Positions 11,558-21,500 of a stretch of DNA of 64,000 bases are shown here, in pieces. The stretch comes from DASUBN01 sp050261675 (GTDB taxonomy: Bacteria > Pseudomonadota > Gammaproteobacteria > Natronospirales > REEB76). The position numbers and the translations under genes are program-made. Under the pieces are notes generated by a model that was not told the DNA's origin, searched no databases, and was given only the letters and a program-made list of their open reading frames with translations. Where the stretch lies: contig JBLNDO010000081.1 of the NCBI GenBank assembly GCA_050261675.1, positions 1-64,000 on the forward strand, in the 5' to 3' direction. Position 1 is the first letter of the stretch. The number at the start of each line of letters is the position of its first letter.

Positions 11558-12439
11558 ATGAAATACAAGGGCATCATTCTCGCCGGAGGCTCCGGCACGC
11601 GTCTGCATCCGGTGACGCGGGTGGTGAGCAAGCAGCTCCTGCCCATCTACGACAAGCCCATGGTGTATTACCCGCTCACGACCCTGATGCTGGCAGGCAT
11701 CCGCGACATTCTCGTCATCTCCACACCCTCGGACCTGCCCATGTTCAAGGCGCTGCTCGGCGACGGCTCCCAGTGGGGACTGTCCCTGAGCTACGTGGTC
11801 CAGCCGAGTCCCGACGGCCTCGCCCAGGCCTTCATCCTGGGCGAGAAGTTCATCGGCGGCGATAACGCCTGCCTGATCCTCGGCGACAACGTCTTCTACG
11901 GACAGGGTTTCACCGACCAGCTGAAGCGGGCGGCGAAGCGGCACAAGGGCGCCACGGTATTCGCTTACTACGTGAAGGATCCGGAACGCTACGGCGTGGT
12001 GCACTTCGACAAGCAGGGCAAGGCGCTCGGCATCGAGGAAAAACCCAAGCAGCCCAAATCCCATTACGCGGTCACGGGGCTGTATTTCTACGACAACGGC
12101 ATCGTGGACGTGGCCAAGTCCCTGAAGCCCTCGGCCCGGGGTGAGCTCGAGATCACCGATTGCAACGTGTCCTACCTCAACAAGGGTAGCTTGCAGGTGG
12201 AGACGCTCGGCCGCGGCGTGGCTTGGCTGGATACCGGTACCCACGAATCACTCTTGGACGCGTCCAACTTCATCGAGACCATCGAGAACCGCCAGGGCCT
12301 GAAGATCGCCTGCCCCGAAGAGGTGGCCTTCCACCAGGGCTTCATCGACGCCGCGCAAATGGAGCGCCTCGCGCAGCCGCTGTTGAAGAGCGGCTACGGC
12401 CAGTACCTCATGAAGGTGCTGCACGAGGCCCAGTCCTGA
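11558..12439 (+). CDS. rmlA: Glucose-1-phosphate thymidylyltransferase
   Basis: 293-residue nucleotidyltransferase joining glucose 1-phosphate and dTTP to give dTDP-glucose, the first step to dTDP-L-rhamnose. Nucleotide-binding signature LAGGSGTRLHPVT (8-20), EEKPKQPKS in the sugar-binding region and DTGTHESLLDAS near the C-terminus are all family hallmarks; length matches RmlA exactly. It starts 16 bases after cysNC and overlaps rmlC by one base (TGATG). First gene of an rmlACDB cluster. Confidence 0.97.
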   Translation: MKYKGIILAGGSGTRLHPVTRVVSKQLLPIYDKPMVYYPLTTLMLAGIRDILVISTPSDLPMFKALLGDGSQWGLSLSYVVQPSPDGLAQAFILGEKFIGGDNACLILGDNVFYGQGFTDQLKRAAKRHKGATVFAYYVKDPERYGVVHFDKQGKALGIEEKPKQPKSHYAVTGLYFYDNGIVDVAKSLKPSARGELEITDCNVSYLNKGSLQVETLGRGVAWLDTGTHESLLDASNFIETIENRQGLKIACPEEVAFHQGFIDAAQMERLAQPLLKSGYGQYLMKVLHEAQS

Positions 12440-12981
12440 TGGAGTTCGAGCGCCTTGCCATCCCCGACGTGGTGCTGGTGAAACCGAAGGTATTCGGCGA
12501 CGCCCGCGGTTGGTTCTTCGAGAGCTGGGAAGCGCGCAAGTTCGCCGCTGCCGGCCTCGACATCAGGTTCGTGCAGGACAACTACAGCCGGTCGGTGAAG
12601 GGCACCCTGCGGGGCCTGCATTACCAGATCAAGCAGCCCCAGGGGAAACTGGTGCGGGTCACCCAGGGAGAAGTGTTCGACGTGGCGGTGGACATCCGCC
12701 GGAGTTCCCCCAGCTTCGGACGCGCCGTGACCACGATCCTTTCAGGGGAGAACAAGCATCAGCTCTGGGTGCCGCCGGGGTTCGCCCATGGCTTCTACGT
12801 GCTCTCGGAGTCTGCCGAGTTCTTCTACAAGTGCACGGATTTCTACGCGCCGGAGCACGAACGTACCCTGCGCTGGGACGATCCCGCCCTCGGTATCTCC
12901 TGGCCCATCGAGGGTGCCCCGGTGCTTTCCGCCAAGGACCAGCAGGGCAAGCGGCTCGCCGACGCGGACTGCTTTCCGTGA
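12439..12981 (+). CDS. rmlC: dTDP-4-dehydrorhamnose 3,5-epimerase
   Basis: 180-residue cupin-fold epimerase, third enzyme of dTDP-rhamnose synthesis. Conserved FxExW-type segment near the N-terminus (GWFFESWEARKF), FVQDNYSRSVKGTLRGLHYQ with the catalytic His in LHYQ, and VPPGFAHGFYVLSE. The ATG overlaps the rmlA stop codon; the longer upstream frame lies in rmlA and is not coding. Overlaps rmlD (GTGA). Confidence 0.96.
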   Translation: MEFERLAIPDVVLVKPKVFGDARGWFFESWEARKFAAAGLDIRFVQDNYSRSVKGTLRGLHYQIKQPQGKLVRVTQGEVFDVAVDIRRSSPSFGRAVTTILSGENKHQLWVPPGFAHGFYVLSESAEFFYKCTDFYAPEHERTLRWDDPALGISWPIEGAPVLSAKDQQGKRLADADCFP

Positions 12982-13847
12982 GGGTGCTGGTCACGGGCAA
13001 GGGCGGCCAGGTGGCCCGCGCCCTGCTCAAGCGAAAGCCCGCCGCCGCCGAAGCCACGGCGCTCGACCGTTCGGAACTGGACGTGGGCGATCGGGACGCG
13101 GTGCGGCGCGCTGTCGCGGACTTGGCGCCCGAGCTCATCATTAACGCCGCCGCCTACACCGCCGTGGACAAGGCGGAGAGCGAGCCTGCGCTCGCCATGC
13201 GCGTGAACGGTGAGGGACCTGGGCATCTCGCCGAAGCGGCCCGGGAAGGGGGTGCGCGGCTGCTGCATGTCTCCACGGATTTCGTATTCGACGGGAGTGC
13301 CCGCGAGCCATACCGGCCCGACGCGGCAACGGCACCGCTGGGTGTATACGGCGGAAGCAAGCTGGAAGGGGAACGGCGGGTCATGGAGCGCTCCCGCGGC
13401 GAGGCGCTGGTGCTGCGCACCGCCTGGGTGTATGCGGCCCAGGGCCACAATTTCGTGCGCACCATGCTGAGGCTCATGGGCGAGCGCGGCACGGTGAGGG
13501 TGGTGCGGGACCAGCTCGGATCCCCCACCTGGGCCGACTCGGTGGCCACGGCGCTCTGGGCCGCGGCTTCGAAGCGGGATTTCCGCGGAATCCACCATTG
13601 GACCGACGCCGGCACCGCAAGCTGGTACGATTTCGCTGTGGCCATCGCCGAAGAGGCACAGGAGCTGGGGCTCCTGAAGAACAAGGCGGAAGTGCTGCCC
13701 ATCACCAGCGCCGAATACCCGACGCCGGCCCGGCGGCCGGCCTACAGCGTGCTGGACCGGAGCAGCACGGAGTCGGCCCTCGGGATCCGTCCCGGCCCCT
13801 GGCGCGATAACCTGAAGAAGATGCTCGTGGAACTCAAGAATGCGTAA
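12978..13847 (+). CDS. rmlD: dTDP-4-dehydrorhamnose reductase
   Basis: 289-residue short-chain dehydrogenase that reduces dTDP-4-keto-rhamnose to dTDP-L-rhamnose. N-terminal nucleotide site RVLVTGKGGQVARAL; catalytic Tyr124 and Lys128 in VYGGSKLEGE; VLRTAWVYAAQGHNFV and RPAYSVLD are family motifs. The GTG start (12978) overlaps the rmlC stop codon and places the Rossmann motif correctly at the N-terminus. It overlaps rmlB by 8 bases. Confidence 0.95.
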   Translation: MRVLVTGKGGQVARALLKRKPAAAEATALDRSELDVGDRDAVRRAVADLAPELIINAAAYTAVDKAESEPALAMRVNGEGPGHLAEAAREGGARLLHVSTDFVFDGSAREPYRPDAATAPLGVYGGSKLEGERRVMERSRGEALVLRTAWVYAAQGHNFVRTMLRLMGERGTVRVVRDQLGSPTWADSVATALWAAASKRDFRGIHHWTDAGTASWYDFAVAIAEEAQELGLLKNKAEVLPITSAEYPTPARRPAYSVLDRSSTESALGIRPGPWRDNLKKMLVELKNA

Positions 13848-14898
13848 GCTCCTCATTACCGGTGGCGCCGGCTTCATCGGCGCCAACTTCACGCACCACT
13901 GGCTCAAGCAGCACCCGCAGGACCGGGTGGTGGTGCTGGACGCGCTTACCTACGCCGGCAGCCGCTTGAACATCAAGGATGCGGAAGGGGGCGCCAATTT
14001 CCGCTTCGTGCAGGGCGACATCTGCGACGAAGGGCTGGTGGGCCAGCTCATGCGCGAAGAGAAGATCGACACGGTGGCGCATTTCGCCGCCGAGTCCCAC
14101 GTGGACCGCTCCATCGACGGGCCCGACGCCTTCATCCGCACCAACATCCTGGGCACCCATGCGCTCCTGAAGTGCGCGCGGGCGGAATGGCAGGGCAAGC
14201 CGGGCCCGTTCCGCTTCCACCACGTCTCCACCGATGAGGTGTTCGGCTCCCTCGGCCCCGAGGACCCTGCCTTCCACGAGAAGACGCCCTACGACCCGAG
14301 TTCACCCTATTCCGCCAGCAAGGCGTCCTCGGACCACCTGGTACGCGCCTACCACCGCACCTACGGCTTGCCGGTGACTCTCACCAACTGCTCCAACAAC
14401 TACGGGCCCTACCAGTTCCCGGAGAAGCTCATCCCGGTGATCATCCTGAACGCGCTCGCCGGCCGGCCCATCCCGGTTTACGGCGACGGCCAGCAGGTGC
14501 GCGACTGGCTCTTCGTGGCCGATCATTGCACCGCCATCAACGCCGTCATCGAACGCGGCAAGCTGGGGGAAACCTACAACGTGGGCGGGAACGGCGAGCG
14601 CCGCAACCTCGAGATCGTGAAGACGATCTGCAGGCTCTTGGACGAGCGCAGGCCCGAGTCCAAACACCGCCCCCACGAGAACCTCATCAAGTTCGTCCAG
14701 GACCGGCCCGGCCATGACCGGCGCTACGCCATCGACATCCGCTATATCAGGAAGGAGCTCGGCTGGGAGCCGGCGGAGGACCTCTCGAGCGGTCTCGCCA
14801 AGACCGTGGACTGGTACCTCGCGCACCTCGACTGGTGCGAGGCGGTGGCGGGGCAGAAGACCGCTGCCGAACGCCGCGGCCTCATGGGAGGGCGGTGA
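13840..14898 (+). CDS. rmlB: dTDP-glucose 4,6-dehydratase
   Basis: 352-residue extended short-chain dehydrogenase converting dTDP-glucose to dTDP-4-keto-6-deoxyglucose. NAD site TGGAGFIGANF at the N-terminus; HFAAESHVDRSI; HVSTDEVFGSL; catalytic Tyr157 and Lys161 in YSASKASSDH; NNYGPYQFPEKLIP. All are hallmarks of RmlB rather than of UDP-glucose epimerases. Gene order rmlA-C-D-B is unusual compared with rmlBDAC, but all four are intact. Overlaps the ABC permease start by one base. Confidence 0.96.
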   Translation: MRKLLITGGAGFIGANFTHHWLKQHPQDRVVVLDALTYAGSRLNIKDAEGGANFRFVQGDICDEGLVGQLMREEKIDTVAHFAAESHVDRSIDGPDAFIRTNILGTHALLKCARAEWQGKPGPFRFHHVSTDEVFGSLGPEDPAFHEKTPYDPSSPYSASKASSDHLVRAYHRTYGLPVTLTNCSNNYGPYQFPEKLIPVIILNALAGRPIPVYGDGQQVRDWLFVADHCTAINAVIERGKLGETYNVGGNGERRNLEIVKTICRLLDERRPESKHRPHENLIKFVQDRPGHDRRYAIDIRYIRKELGWEPAEDLSSGLAKTVDWYLAHLDWCEAVAGQKTAAERRGLMGGR

Positions 14899-15662
14899 TG
14901 CGTCTGCCGCGGTACCTGGAACTCGTGTGGTACAAGGGCCTTTCGGACCTGCGCGCCGAGGCTTCCCGCGCCTACGTGGGGTTCGTGTGGTGGATCCTCG
15001 AGCCGCTCTTGTATATGGGTGCGTTCTACCTAGTGCTGGGCCTGGGATTGCGGGTCGGCGGCAGCCATGCGGTGCTGTTCCTACTGTGCGGACTGGTCCC
15101 CTGGAAGTGGTTCGCGAGTTCGGTGCAAAACGGCTCCAGCATCATCCAGATGAACAGCGGGTTGATCCAGCAGGTCTACCTGCCGAAGTACATCCTGCCC
15201 TGGCTGGTGCTGGTCACCAACGGCATGAAGTTCCTCATCATCCTGGGCCTGCTGCTCCTGCTCGCCGGCTTCAGCCACGGCGCCGCGCTTTCCTGGGTGG
15301 CGCTGCCGGTGGTGGTCTTGGTGGAGATGCTGCTGATTACCGCCGCGGCCTCGCTGGCGGCGGCCCTGGTGCCGCTGTTGCCAGATTTGAGCCTGGTGAT
15401 CGACAACGGGCTGTTCCTGATGATGTTCCTGTCGGGTGTGATCACGGACCTGAACCGGTTACCGTCGCGACTGCACCTGATGCTGAGCCTCAATCCCATG
15501 GTGGCGGTGATAGACGCCTACCGCGCGGTGCTGCTGGACCAGTCCTGGCCGAACTGGGGTGCGCTCGCCGCCGTGGCGGCGTTCTCGCTGGTGCTGTACG
15601 CGCTCGCCTTCGACCTGTTGCGGCGCTACGACCGCATTTACCCGAAACTGATGCTCACCTGA
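14898..15662 (+). CDS. ABC-2 type polysaccharide export permease (Wzm/KpsM-like)
   Basis: 254-residue inner-membrane protein with about six membrane segments and a short amphipathic N-terminus, typical of the transmembrane subunit of polysaccharide ABC exporters. Features: YVGFVWWILEPLLYM at the start of TM1, GLVPWKWFASSV, and the late LNPMVAVIDAYRAVLL segment characteristic of Wzm/TagG-like permeases. It overlaps the rmlB stop codon by one base, and the cognate ATPase follows 7 bases later. Predicted to flip a lipid-linked glycan to the periplasm. Start chosen at the overlapping ATG, since an upstream extension would be Arg/Gly-rich and lies in rmlB. Confidence 0.88.
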   Translation: MRLPRYLELVWYKGLSDLRAEASRAYVGFVWWILEPLLYMGAFYLVLGLGLRVGGSHAVLFLLCGLVPWKWFASSVQNGSSIIQMNSGLIQQVYLPKYILPWLVLVTNGMKFLIILGLLLLLAGFSHGAALSWVALPVVVLVEMLLITAAASLAAALVPLLPDLSLVIDNGLFLMMFLSGVITDLNRLPSRLHLMLSLNPMVAVIDAYRAVLLDQSWPNWGALAAVAAFSLVLYALAFDLLRRYDRIYPKLMLT

Positions 15663-15669
15663 TACGGCC

Positions 15670-16383
15670 ATGAGCGGCGAAACCATCATCGAACTCAGGA
15701 ACGTGGGCGTACGCTACCGCCGCAAGGCGGGGTTCATGCGCAGCAGCACCTTCTGGGCGCTGCACGACGTGAGCTTCGATTTGAGGCACGGCGAGACCCT
15801 TGGGGTCATCGGCCGCAACGGCGCCGGCAAGAGCACGCTGCTGCGGCTTCTCGCGGGGATCCTGGCGCCGGACACGGGCGAGGTGCTCCGCAAGACCGAG
15901 CGGGTCTCGCTCCTGGCGCTGCAGGCGGGGTTCATCCCGGCGCTCACCGGGCGGCAGAACGCCATCCTCTCCGGCATCCTTCTCGGGCTCACGCGCCGTG
16001 AGGTGGAGGAGCGCATGGACGAGATGGTGCGCTTCGCCGAACTGGAGCAGTTCATCGACGAGCCGGTGCGCACCTATTCCTCGGGCATGCGTGCGCGGCT
16101 CGGATTCACCGTCGCCTTCCAGGCGGATCCGGATGTGTTGCTCGTGGACGAGATCCTCGGAACCGGGGATGCGAGCTTCCGGGAGAAATCCTCCGCCGCC
16201 ATGCGCACCAAGATCGCCTCCGACAAGACCGTGGTGATCGTCACCCACTACCCCGAGACCGTCCTCGACCTCTGCGACCGCATCGCCTGGGTGCACCAGG
16301 GCGTTACGGTGGAAGTGGGCGAACCCGCGACGGTGGTGGAGCACTACCAGGAAAGCCTGCGGCGGACCCGCGCCAAGGCATGA
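15670..16383 (+). CDS. Polysaccharide ABC exporter ATPase (Wzt/KpsT-like, no carbohydrate-binding domain)
   Basis: 237-residue ATP-binding subunit paired with the preceding permease. Walker A GRNGAGKST (48-56), signature YSSGMRARLGF and Walker B VLLVDEILGTGD. The GTGD after Walker B and IAWVHQGVTVEVGEP are typical of the Wzt/KpsT/TagH group. It ends right after the ATPase fold, so it lacks the C-terminal glycan-recognition domain of long Wzt proteins. It therefore resembles KpsT-type, chain-terminator-independent exporters. Overlaps the next sulfotransferase by 4 bases. Confidence 0.9.
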   Translation: MSGETIIELRNVGVRYRRKAGFMRSSTFWALHDVSFDLRHGETLGVIGRNGAGKSTLLRLLAGILAPDTGEVLRKTERVSLLALQAGFIPALTGRQNAILSGILLGLTRREVEERMDEMVRFAELEQFIDEPVRTYSSGMRARLGFTVAFQADPDVLLVDEILGTGDASFREKSSAAMRTKIASDKTVVIVTHYPETVLDLCDRIAWVHQGVTVEVGEPATVVEHYQESLRRTRAKA

Positions 16384-17522
16384 GCGCGTCCGCGACGCCC
16401 GCCGACCCGGTATTCATCGTCGGGCTCTACAAGAACGGCACCAGCTGGCTCCTGTCCGCCCTCGCGGCGCATCCGGAGTTCGCGGCCCTGCGGGAACTGG
16501 ACGTGCTGCGCTCCGTGGCCGGCCGCAGCGGACGACGGCTGCTCCCCGCGGAGCAGCGCCTCGCGAACGTATTCGGCAAGAGCGCTTTTTGCGCATTGCG
16601 TGCCGAGCAGCTCGCGCAGGCACGCGGCTTGTACCGTGTTCCCGCCGCGGAGGCGGTGGCGGGCCTCGCGTCCCTGTTCGCGGCGGAGGAAGGCAAGAGC
16701 GGCCCATGGATTTCCCGGGGCAAGCCCCTGGGCTTCATGAATTTCCAGCCAGAAACCCTCACCGCGGCCTTCGCGGCGCTGCAGCGGTCGGTAACGCCCG
16801 CCGCCGCCATGGACGGGTTCCTCACGGCGCTCGCGCCGGGGCTGCCGCCGGGCCGGCGGCTGGTGCTGAAGGGCGCGGACCAGATCCTCTGTCTGGACGC
16901 GCTCCAGGCCTGGCGTCCGCGCTCGCCCAAGATCGCCATCGTGCGCGACGGCCGCGACGCGGCGGTGTCGGCGTTCCACTACCGGGAACTCATGCGCGAG
17001 CGGCGCATGGCCTGGCACCACGACCACCTGAGCTTCGTGAAACCGTTCGCGTTGGCGCGTGACGCCGGTATCCGGAGCCTGACCGCGGCACGGCGCCTTC
17101 TGGGTCACGGTCCCGACTGGCGTCTCGGCCGCTCCATGGGCGTGTGGGCGGAGCGGGTACGCCGTGTGCTCGCCGCCGCGGAAAAGGGTGAACTCTACGT
17201 GCTGCGCTACGAAGACCTGCTCACGGATTTCGAGGCGCATTTCGGCCACCTCCTGGAATGGCTGGGCGCCGACCACTCGCCTGCCACCGTGGCGGCGGTG
17301 GCCAAGGCCAGTTCCTTCGAGGCCATGAGCGGCAGGCCCCAGGGCGTGGTGGGGCAGGATGTGATGCGCAAGGGCGTCGCCGGAGAATGGCGCGAGGGCC
17401 TGACAGCCCGCGACCAGGCCTTGGCTTGGCGCATCGCCGGGGCGGAACTCGCGGCCATGGGTTACAGCCGGGACGGCGCGCTTGCGGTTTTTAACCCGCC
17501 GGGGCGGGCGGGGGGCAATTAA
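16380..17522 (+). CDS. Sulfotransferase-family protein
   Basis: 380-residue PAPS-dependent sulfotransferase-like protein. The 5'-phosphosulfate loop is VGLYKNGTSWLLSAL (14-28), with Lys-Asn-Gly-Thr matching the family K/R-x-GTS core. The 3'-phosphate element IVRDGRDAAVSAFHY (about 187-201) is the classic RDGRD pattern, and GVAGEWREGL near the C-terminus matches the GxxGxWK motif. These three elements together make it the most canonical sulfotransferase in the window. No signal peptide, so it acts in the cytoplasm, before export by the ABC pair it overlaps. Acceptor sugar unknown. Confidence 0.88.
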   Translation: MSASATPADPVFIVGLYKNGTSWLLSALAAHPEFAALRELDVLRSVAGRSGRRLLPAEQRLANVFGKSAFCALRAEQLAQARGLYRVPAAEAVAGLASLFAAEEGKSGPWISRGKPLGFMNFQPETLTAAFAALQRSVTPAAAMDGFLTALAPGLPPGRRLVLKGADQILCLDALQAWRPRSPKIAIVRDGRDAAVSAFHYRELMRERRMAWHHDHLSFVKPFALARDAGIRSLTAARRLLGHGPDWRLGRSMGVWAERVRRVLAAAEKGELYVLRYEDLLTDFEAHFGHLLEWLGADHSPATVAAVAKASSFEAMSGRPQGVVGQDVMRKGVAGEWREGLTARDQALAWRIAGAELAAMGYSRDGALAVFNPPGRAGGN

Positions 17523-17531
17523 GATAAAATT

Positions 17532-17583
17532 CAGGGTCTTGCCCGCGCTTCCGGCAGCGGAAACTCACCCAATAGGGACCCTG
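17532..17583. repeat. 7-bp inverted repeat in the gap between two sulfotransferase genes
   Basis: CAGGGTC (17532-17538) and GACCCTG (17577-17583) are exact complements across 38 bases and end just before the ATG at 17593. A TAAAAT at 17525-17530 could be a -10 element, but there is no -35 match. The 70-bp gap is the longest in this part of the operon, so a local promoter or leader is possible. Confidence 0.3.
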
Positions 17584-17592
17584 GAACCCAAG

Positions 17593-18546
17593 ATGGCGGA
17601 CCAAAAGAACAGTCCGGTGTTCGTCGTCGGTTCATACCGCTCCGGCACCAGCATCTTCTGTTGGTGCCTCGGCCAGCACCCCAACCTGGTGAACCTGCCG
17701 GAGACCAACTGGCTGGCGCGGTTCGGGGTGGACCTGGACAATCTCTACCGTCTCGCCACCGTCAACGGCCAGTTCTCGCACTTAGGCCAGGTCGGCACCG
17801 GCATCGACGAGTTCTACCGCCTCATGGGCGAGGGTGTGCAGCGCCTCATGGAGGCCACCAACCCCGCGCTCATCGAGAAAACCGAGCGCAACATCAAGGG
17901 GGAGCTGCACCGCCGCCGTTCGCCCGCGGACCCAAAACGCCGCTGGGCGGACGCGACGCCGGAGAACTCCCACTACGTCTATCCCCTGGCGAAGATGTTC
18001 CCGGGGGCGCGCTTCGTGCACCTGCTGCGTAATCCCCATGATGTGGCGCGCTCGCTGATGAAGTTCTCCCGCACCGGCACCACGGGGCGCGACTACGGCC
18101 ACGACGAGGCCTACCGAACCTGGATGCGCCTCACCCGCGCTGCCTGGCTCGCGGAGCGGGCCCTGGGTCGGGCGCAGATGTTCCGGGTGCGCTACGAGGA
18201 TTTCACCGGCCGTCCCGAGGAGACGTTCCGGCGGGTGCTGGCCTTCCTGCGCGAGGAGTATTCGGCCGATTGCCTGAAGCCCCTCGACAACAGGATCAAC
18301 AGTTCCGAGGTGGAGCGGGACTCCGTGCCGGTGGACACTTCCACTGCCGCGGCCCGCGAAGCGGAGCGGCTCTACCGCGACATGCTGGCGGCCCCGGAGA
18401 TCCCGGAACAGGGCGATCCGGGTGCCTACGCCGAACTGAAACGCCTTTTCCTGGACTATTGCCGCGCCCAGCAATCCCCCCCGGTGGAGCGCCTGCGCCG
18501 CGGCCTGAGCGCGCGCCTCTCCTCGCTGTGGAGCCGCTCGGCATGA
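17593..18546 (+). CDS. Sulfotransferase-family protein
   Basis: 317-residue sulfotransferase-like protein starting at the ATG in MADQKNSP; a longer frame begins inside the preceding gene but has no family similarity and no ribosome site. The 5'-phosphosulfate loop is VGSYRSGTSIF (12-22), and the 3'-phosphate element VHLLRNPHDVARSLMKF lies in the middle of the protein. RYEDFTGRPEETFRRVLAFL follows, as in stf-type (Sulfotransfer_3-like) proteins. It differs clearly from its upstream neighbour, so the two are not a recent duplication. Overlaps the fusion gene downstream (ATGA). Confidence 0.82.
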   Translation: MADQKNSPVFVVGSYRSGTSIFCWCLGQHPNLVNLPETNWLARFGVDLDNLYRLATVNGQFSHLGQVGTGIDEFYRLMGEGVQRLMEATNPALIEKTERNIKGELHRRRSPADPKRRWADATPENSHYVYPLAKMFPGARFVHLLRNPHDVARSLMKFSRTGTTGRDYGHDEAYRTWMRLTRAAWLAERALGRAQMFRVRYEDFTGRPEETFRRVLAFLREEYSADCLKPLDNRINSSEVERDSVPVDTSTAAAREAERLYRDMLAAPEIPEQGDPGAYAELKRLFLDYCRAQQSPPVERLRRGLSARLSSLWSRSA

Positions 18547-21500
18547 AGATGCTCATCATTCTCGGTATGCACCGGAGCGGCACTTCGCTGCTCGCGGGGA
18601 GCTGCAAGCTTCTCGGCGCGGATCTCGGCGACCGCATGATGGAGGCGGGCCAGGACAACGTCATGGGCTTCTGGGAGCACGATGAGATCGTGCGCATCCA
18701 CGACGAGATCCTGGAGCGCCTGGGGTTCGCCTGGGACGACGTGCGCGCCCTGCCCGACAAATGGTGGACCTACCAGGCCATCCAGCCGCAGCGCACCGCG
18801 CTCATGGCGGTGCTGAAGCGTGACTTCGGCGCATCGCAGTTCGCCTGCGTCAAGGACCCGCGCCTCTGCCGCCTGTTGCCGCTGTGGCAGGAGATCCTCA
18901 AGGAGCTCGGCTGGGAGGCCCGTTATCTCATCGCCACCCGCGAGCCGGTGGAGGTCATTGCTTCCCTCAAGGCCCGCAACCAGTTCAGCGCTGAGAAATC
19001 CGCGCTCTTGACGCTGCGTTACCTCCTGGATGCCGAGGCGGCGAGCCGCGGCGGTACGCGGGTGATCGTGGATTACGCGGCCCTGCTCAAGGACTGGAAG
19101 GGCGTGCTCAAGCCCGCCTGGATGAAGCTCGATCTCCCCTGGCCTGCCGACGAGGGGCGTCTGGATGCGGAGGCCGCGCGCTTCGTGCACCGGGAACTGC
19201 GCCACCACGGGAGCGAGGGGAGCCTGCCGCCCGGAGAGACGGGGCGCCTGACCCAGTCGGTGTACAAGACGTTGCTCGCCGCCGCGGCCGGCGGCGATCC
19301 CGCGCCGGTGCTGGACAAGGCCCGGAGCGACCTGAACGCCATGGCCGCGGCCTACGACCAGATCCTGGCGGCGCTCTACACGCAGCTGCGTGCCCAGTCG
19401 AAGCTCCTGGAAGACAAGGAGCGGGAGATCAAGCATGTGGTGGAGGAGCGGGGTCTGCATGCCGGTCTCGCCCTGTCGCGCGCCCAGCAGATCGAGCACC
19501 AGCGCGGCGAGATCCGCGAACTGCTGCATACCCAGACGCTGATGCTGTCCTCCTGGTCCTGGCAGGTCACGAAGCCCCTGCGCTGGCTGGCCCGGATGCT
19601 GCGGGCCATCCCGCGTCTGCATTACCTCAACCGCGGGATGCTCCGGCTCATCGCCAGGGACGTCTATTACCGCATCCCCATGCCCTTGCGCCTGCGCATC
19701 GGCATCCGTCGCGCCGCGGGCCGGGTGTTCGGTTTGGGGCATCCGGGGAGCGCCGATTACAAGACCCGCGCCGTGCGCGGCGCCAAGGTTGATCCGCGCG
19801 GTCCGGCCGCCGCGCTGGCTGTGCCGGAAGGCGCCTGGGCATTGGAGATCCCCGGGAGCGAAACTCCGGACGTGTCGGTGGTGATTCCGGTTTATAACAA
19901 CATCGCCCACACCCTGCATTGCCTGAAGTCCATCGCCGCCGTTGGGGCCAAGACGCGCTTCGAGGTGATCGTGGTGGACGACTGTTCCACGGACGAAACC
20001 CGGCAGGTACTGGCCCGCTGCAAGGGTGTGCGCACGGTCAAGAACTCCAAGAACCTGGGTTTCATCGGCGCGTGCAACGCCGGCGCCGCCGCGGCGAAGG
20101 GGCGATATGTCCATTTCCTCAACAACGACGTGCAGGTGTTGCCGGGCTGGCTGGACGAGCTGCGCGCCACCTTCGACGAGGTGCAGGACGCGGGCCTCGT
20201 AGGCTCGAAGCTCGTATACCCGGACGGCCGGCTGCAAGAGGCGGGCGGCATCGTCTGGCGCGACGGCTCGGCCTGGAACTACGGCCGTTTCGACGACCCG
20301 GACAAGCCGGAATACAGCTACCGCCGTGACGCGGATTACTGCTCCGGCGCCAGCATCATGGTGCCGCTCGCGTTGTTCCGGGAGCTGGGAGGATTCGATG
20401 CCCACTACGCGCCCGCCTACTGCGAGGACACGGACCTGGCGTTCCAGATTCGGAAGCGCGGACAGCGGGTCATCTACCAGCCCCTCTCGGTGATCGTGCA
20501 CTACGAGGGCATCACCTCCGGCACGGACCTCGGCTCAGGCGTGAAGAAATACCAAGTGGTGAATCAGAAGAAGTTCTATGAGCGCTGGAAGGAGACGCTC
20601 GCCACCCACCGGCCCAACGGCATCGAGCCCCTGCTGGAGAAGGACCGGGGCGTGACGAAGCGCATCCTGGTGATCGACGCGGTGGTGCCGCGCCCGGATC
20701 ACGATGCGGGCTCGCTGCTCAAGTTCTACCACCTGAAGCTCCTGCAATCCCTGGGCTACAAGGTGACCTTCGTGCCGGACAACCTCCTGCACGACGGCGA
20801 GTACACCCGGGACCTGCAGCGCCTCGGCATCGAGTGCGTTTACGAGCCCCACTGCCTGTCGGTGAAGCACTTCCTCACCGCCCGCGCCGCCGATTACGAA
20901 CTCGCCATGCTGTGCCGTCCCTACGTGGCCATCCGTCACCTGGAATTGCTGCGGCGCATCTCCCCCGAAACCCGCATCATCTACGACACCGTGGACCTGC
21001 ATTACCTCCGCGAGCGCCGCCAGGCGGAAGTGGAGAAGAACCCGTTGATGGCCGAGCGCGCGGAGCGCACCCGCCAGGACGAGCTCAAGCTGATCCGCGG
21101 CTCCGACGCGGTGATCGTGGTGAGTCCGGTGGAACAGGAACTCCTGGCGCGGGAGGCGACCGAGGCGAACGTGCACGTTGTGCAGCTGGTTATCCCCGAG
21201 GAGCCGGAGGGCCCGGGCTTCGACGCGCGCCGTGACATCCTGTTCATCGGCGGCTACCAGCACAGCCCCAACGTGGAGGCGGTGCTGTTCTTCCTGCGGG
21301 AGGTGTTCCCATCCATCCGCCGCCAGCTGCCCGAGCTGAAGTTCCTGGTGATGGGCTCGCGCCCACCGGCGGAGATCCGCGAGTTGGCCTCGGAGCACGT
21401 GAAGGTGCTGGGCTTCCAGAAGGACATCGCCCCCTATTTCAATGCCTGCCGCCTGATGGTGGCGCCGCTGCGCTTCGGGGCCGGCATCAAGGGCAAGCTC

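Noticed and set aside
15670..16383. ABC ATPase as partner of the ZnuB-like permease
   Set aside because: Its motifs (GTGD after Walker B, next to a Wzm-type permease) place it in the polysaccharide group, and it is 27 kb away.
16380..18546. Tandem duplication of the two sulfotransferase genes
   Set aside because: P-loop contexts, 3'-phosphate motifs and lengths differ strongly (KNGTS/RDGRD versus RSGTS/RNPHD), so they are old paralogues at most.
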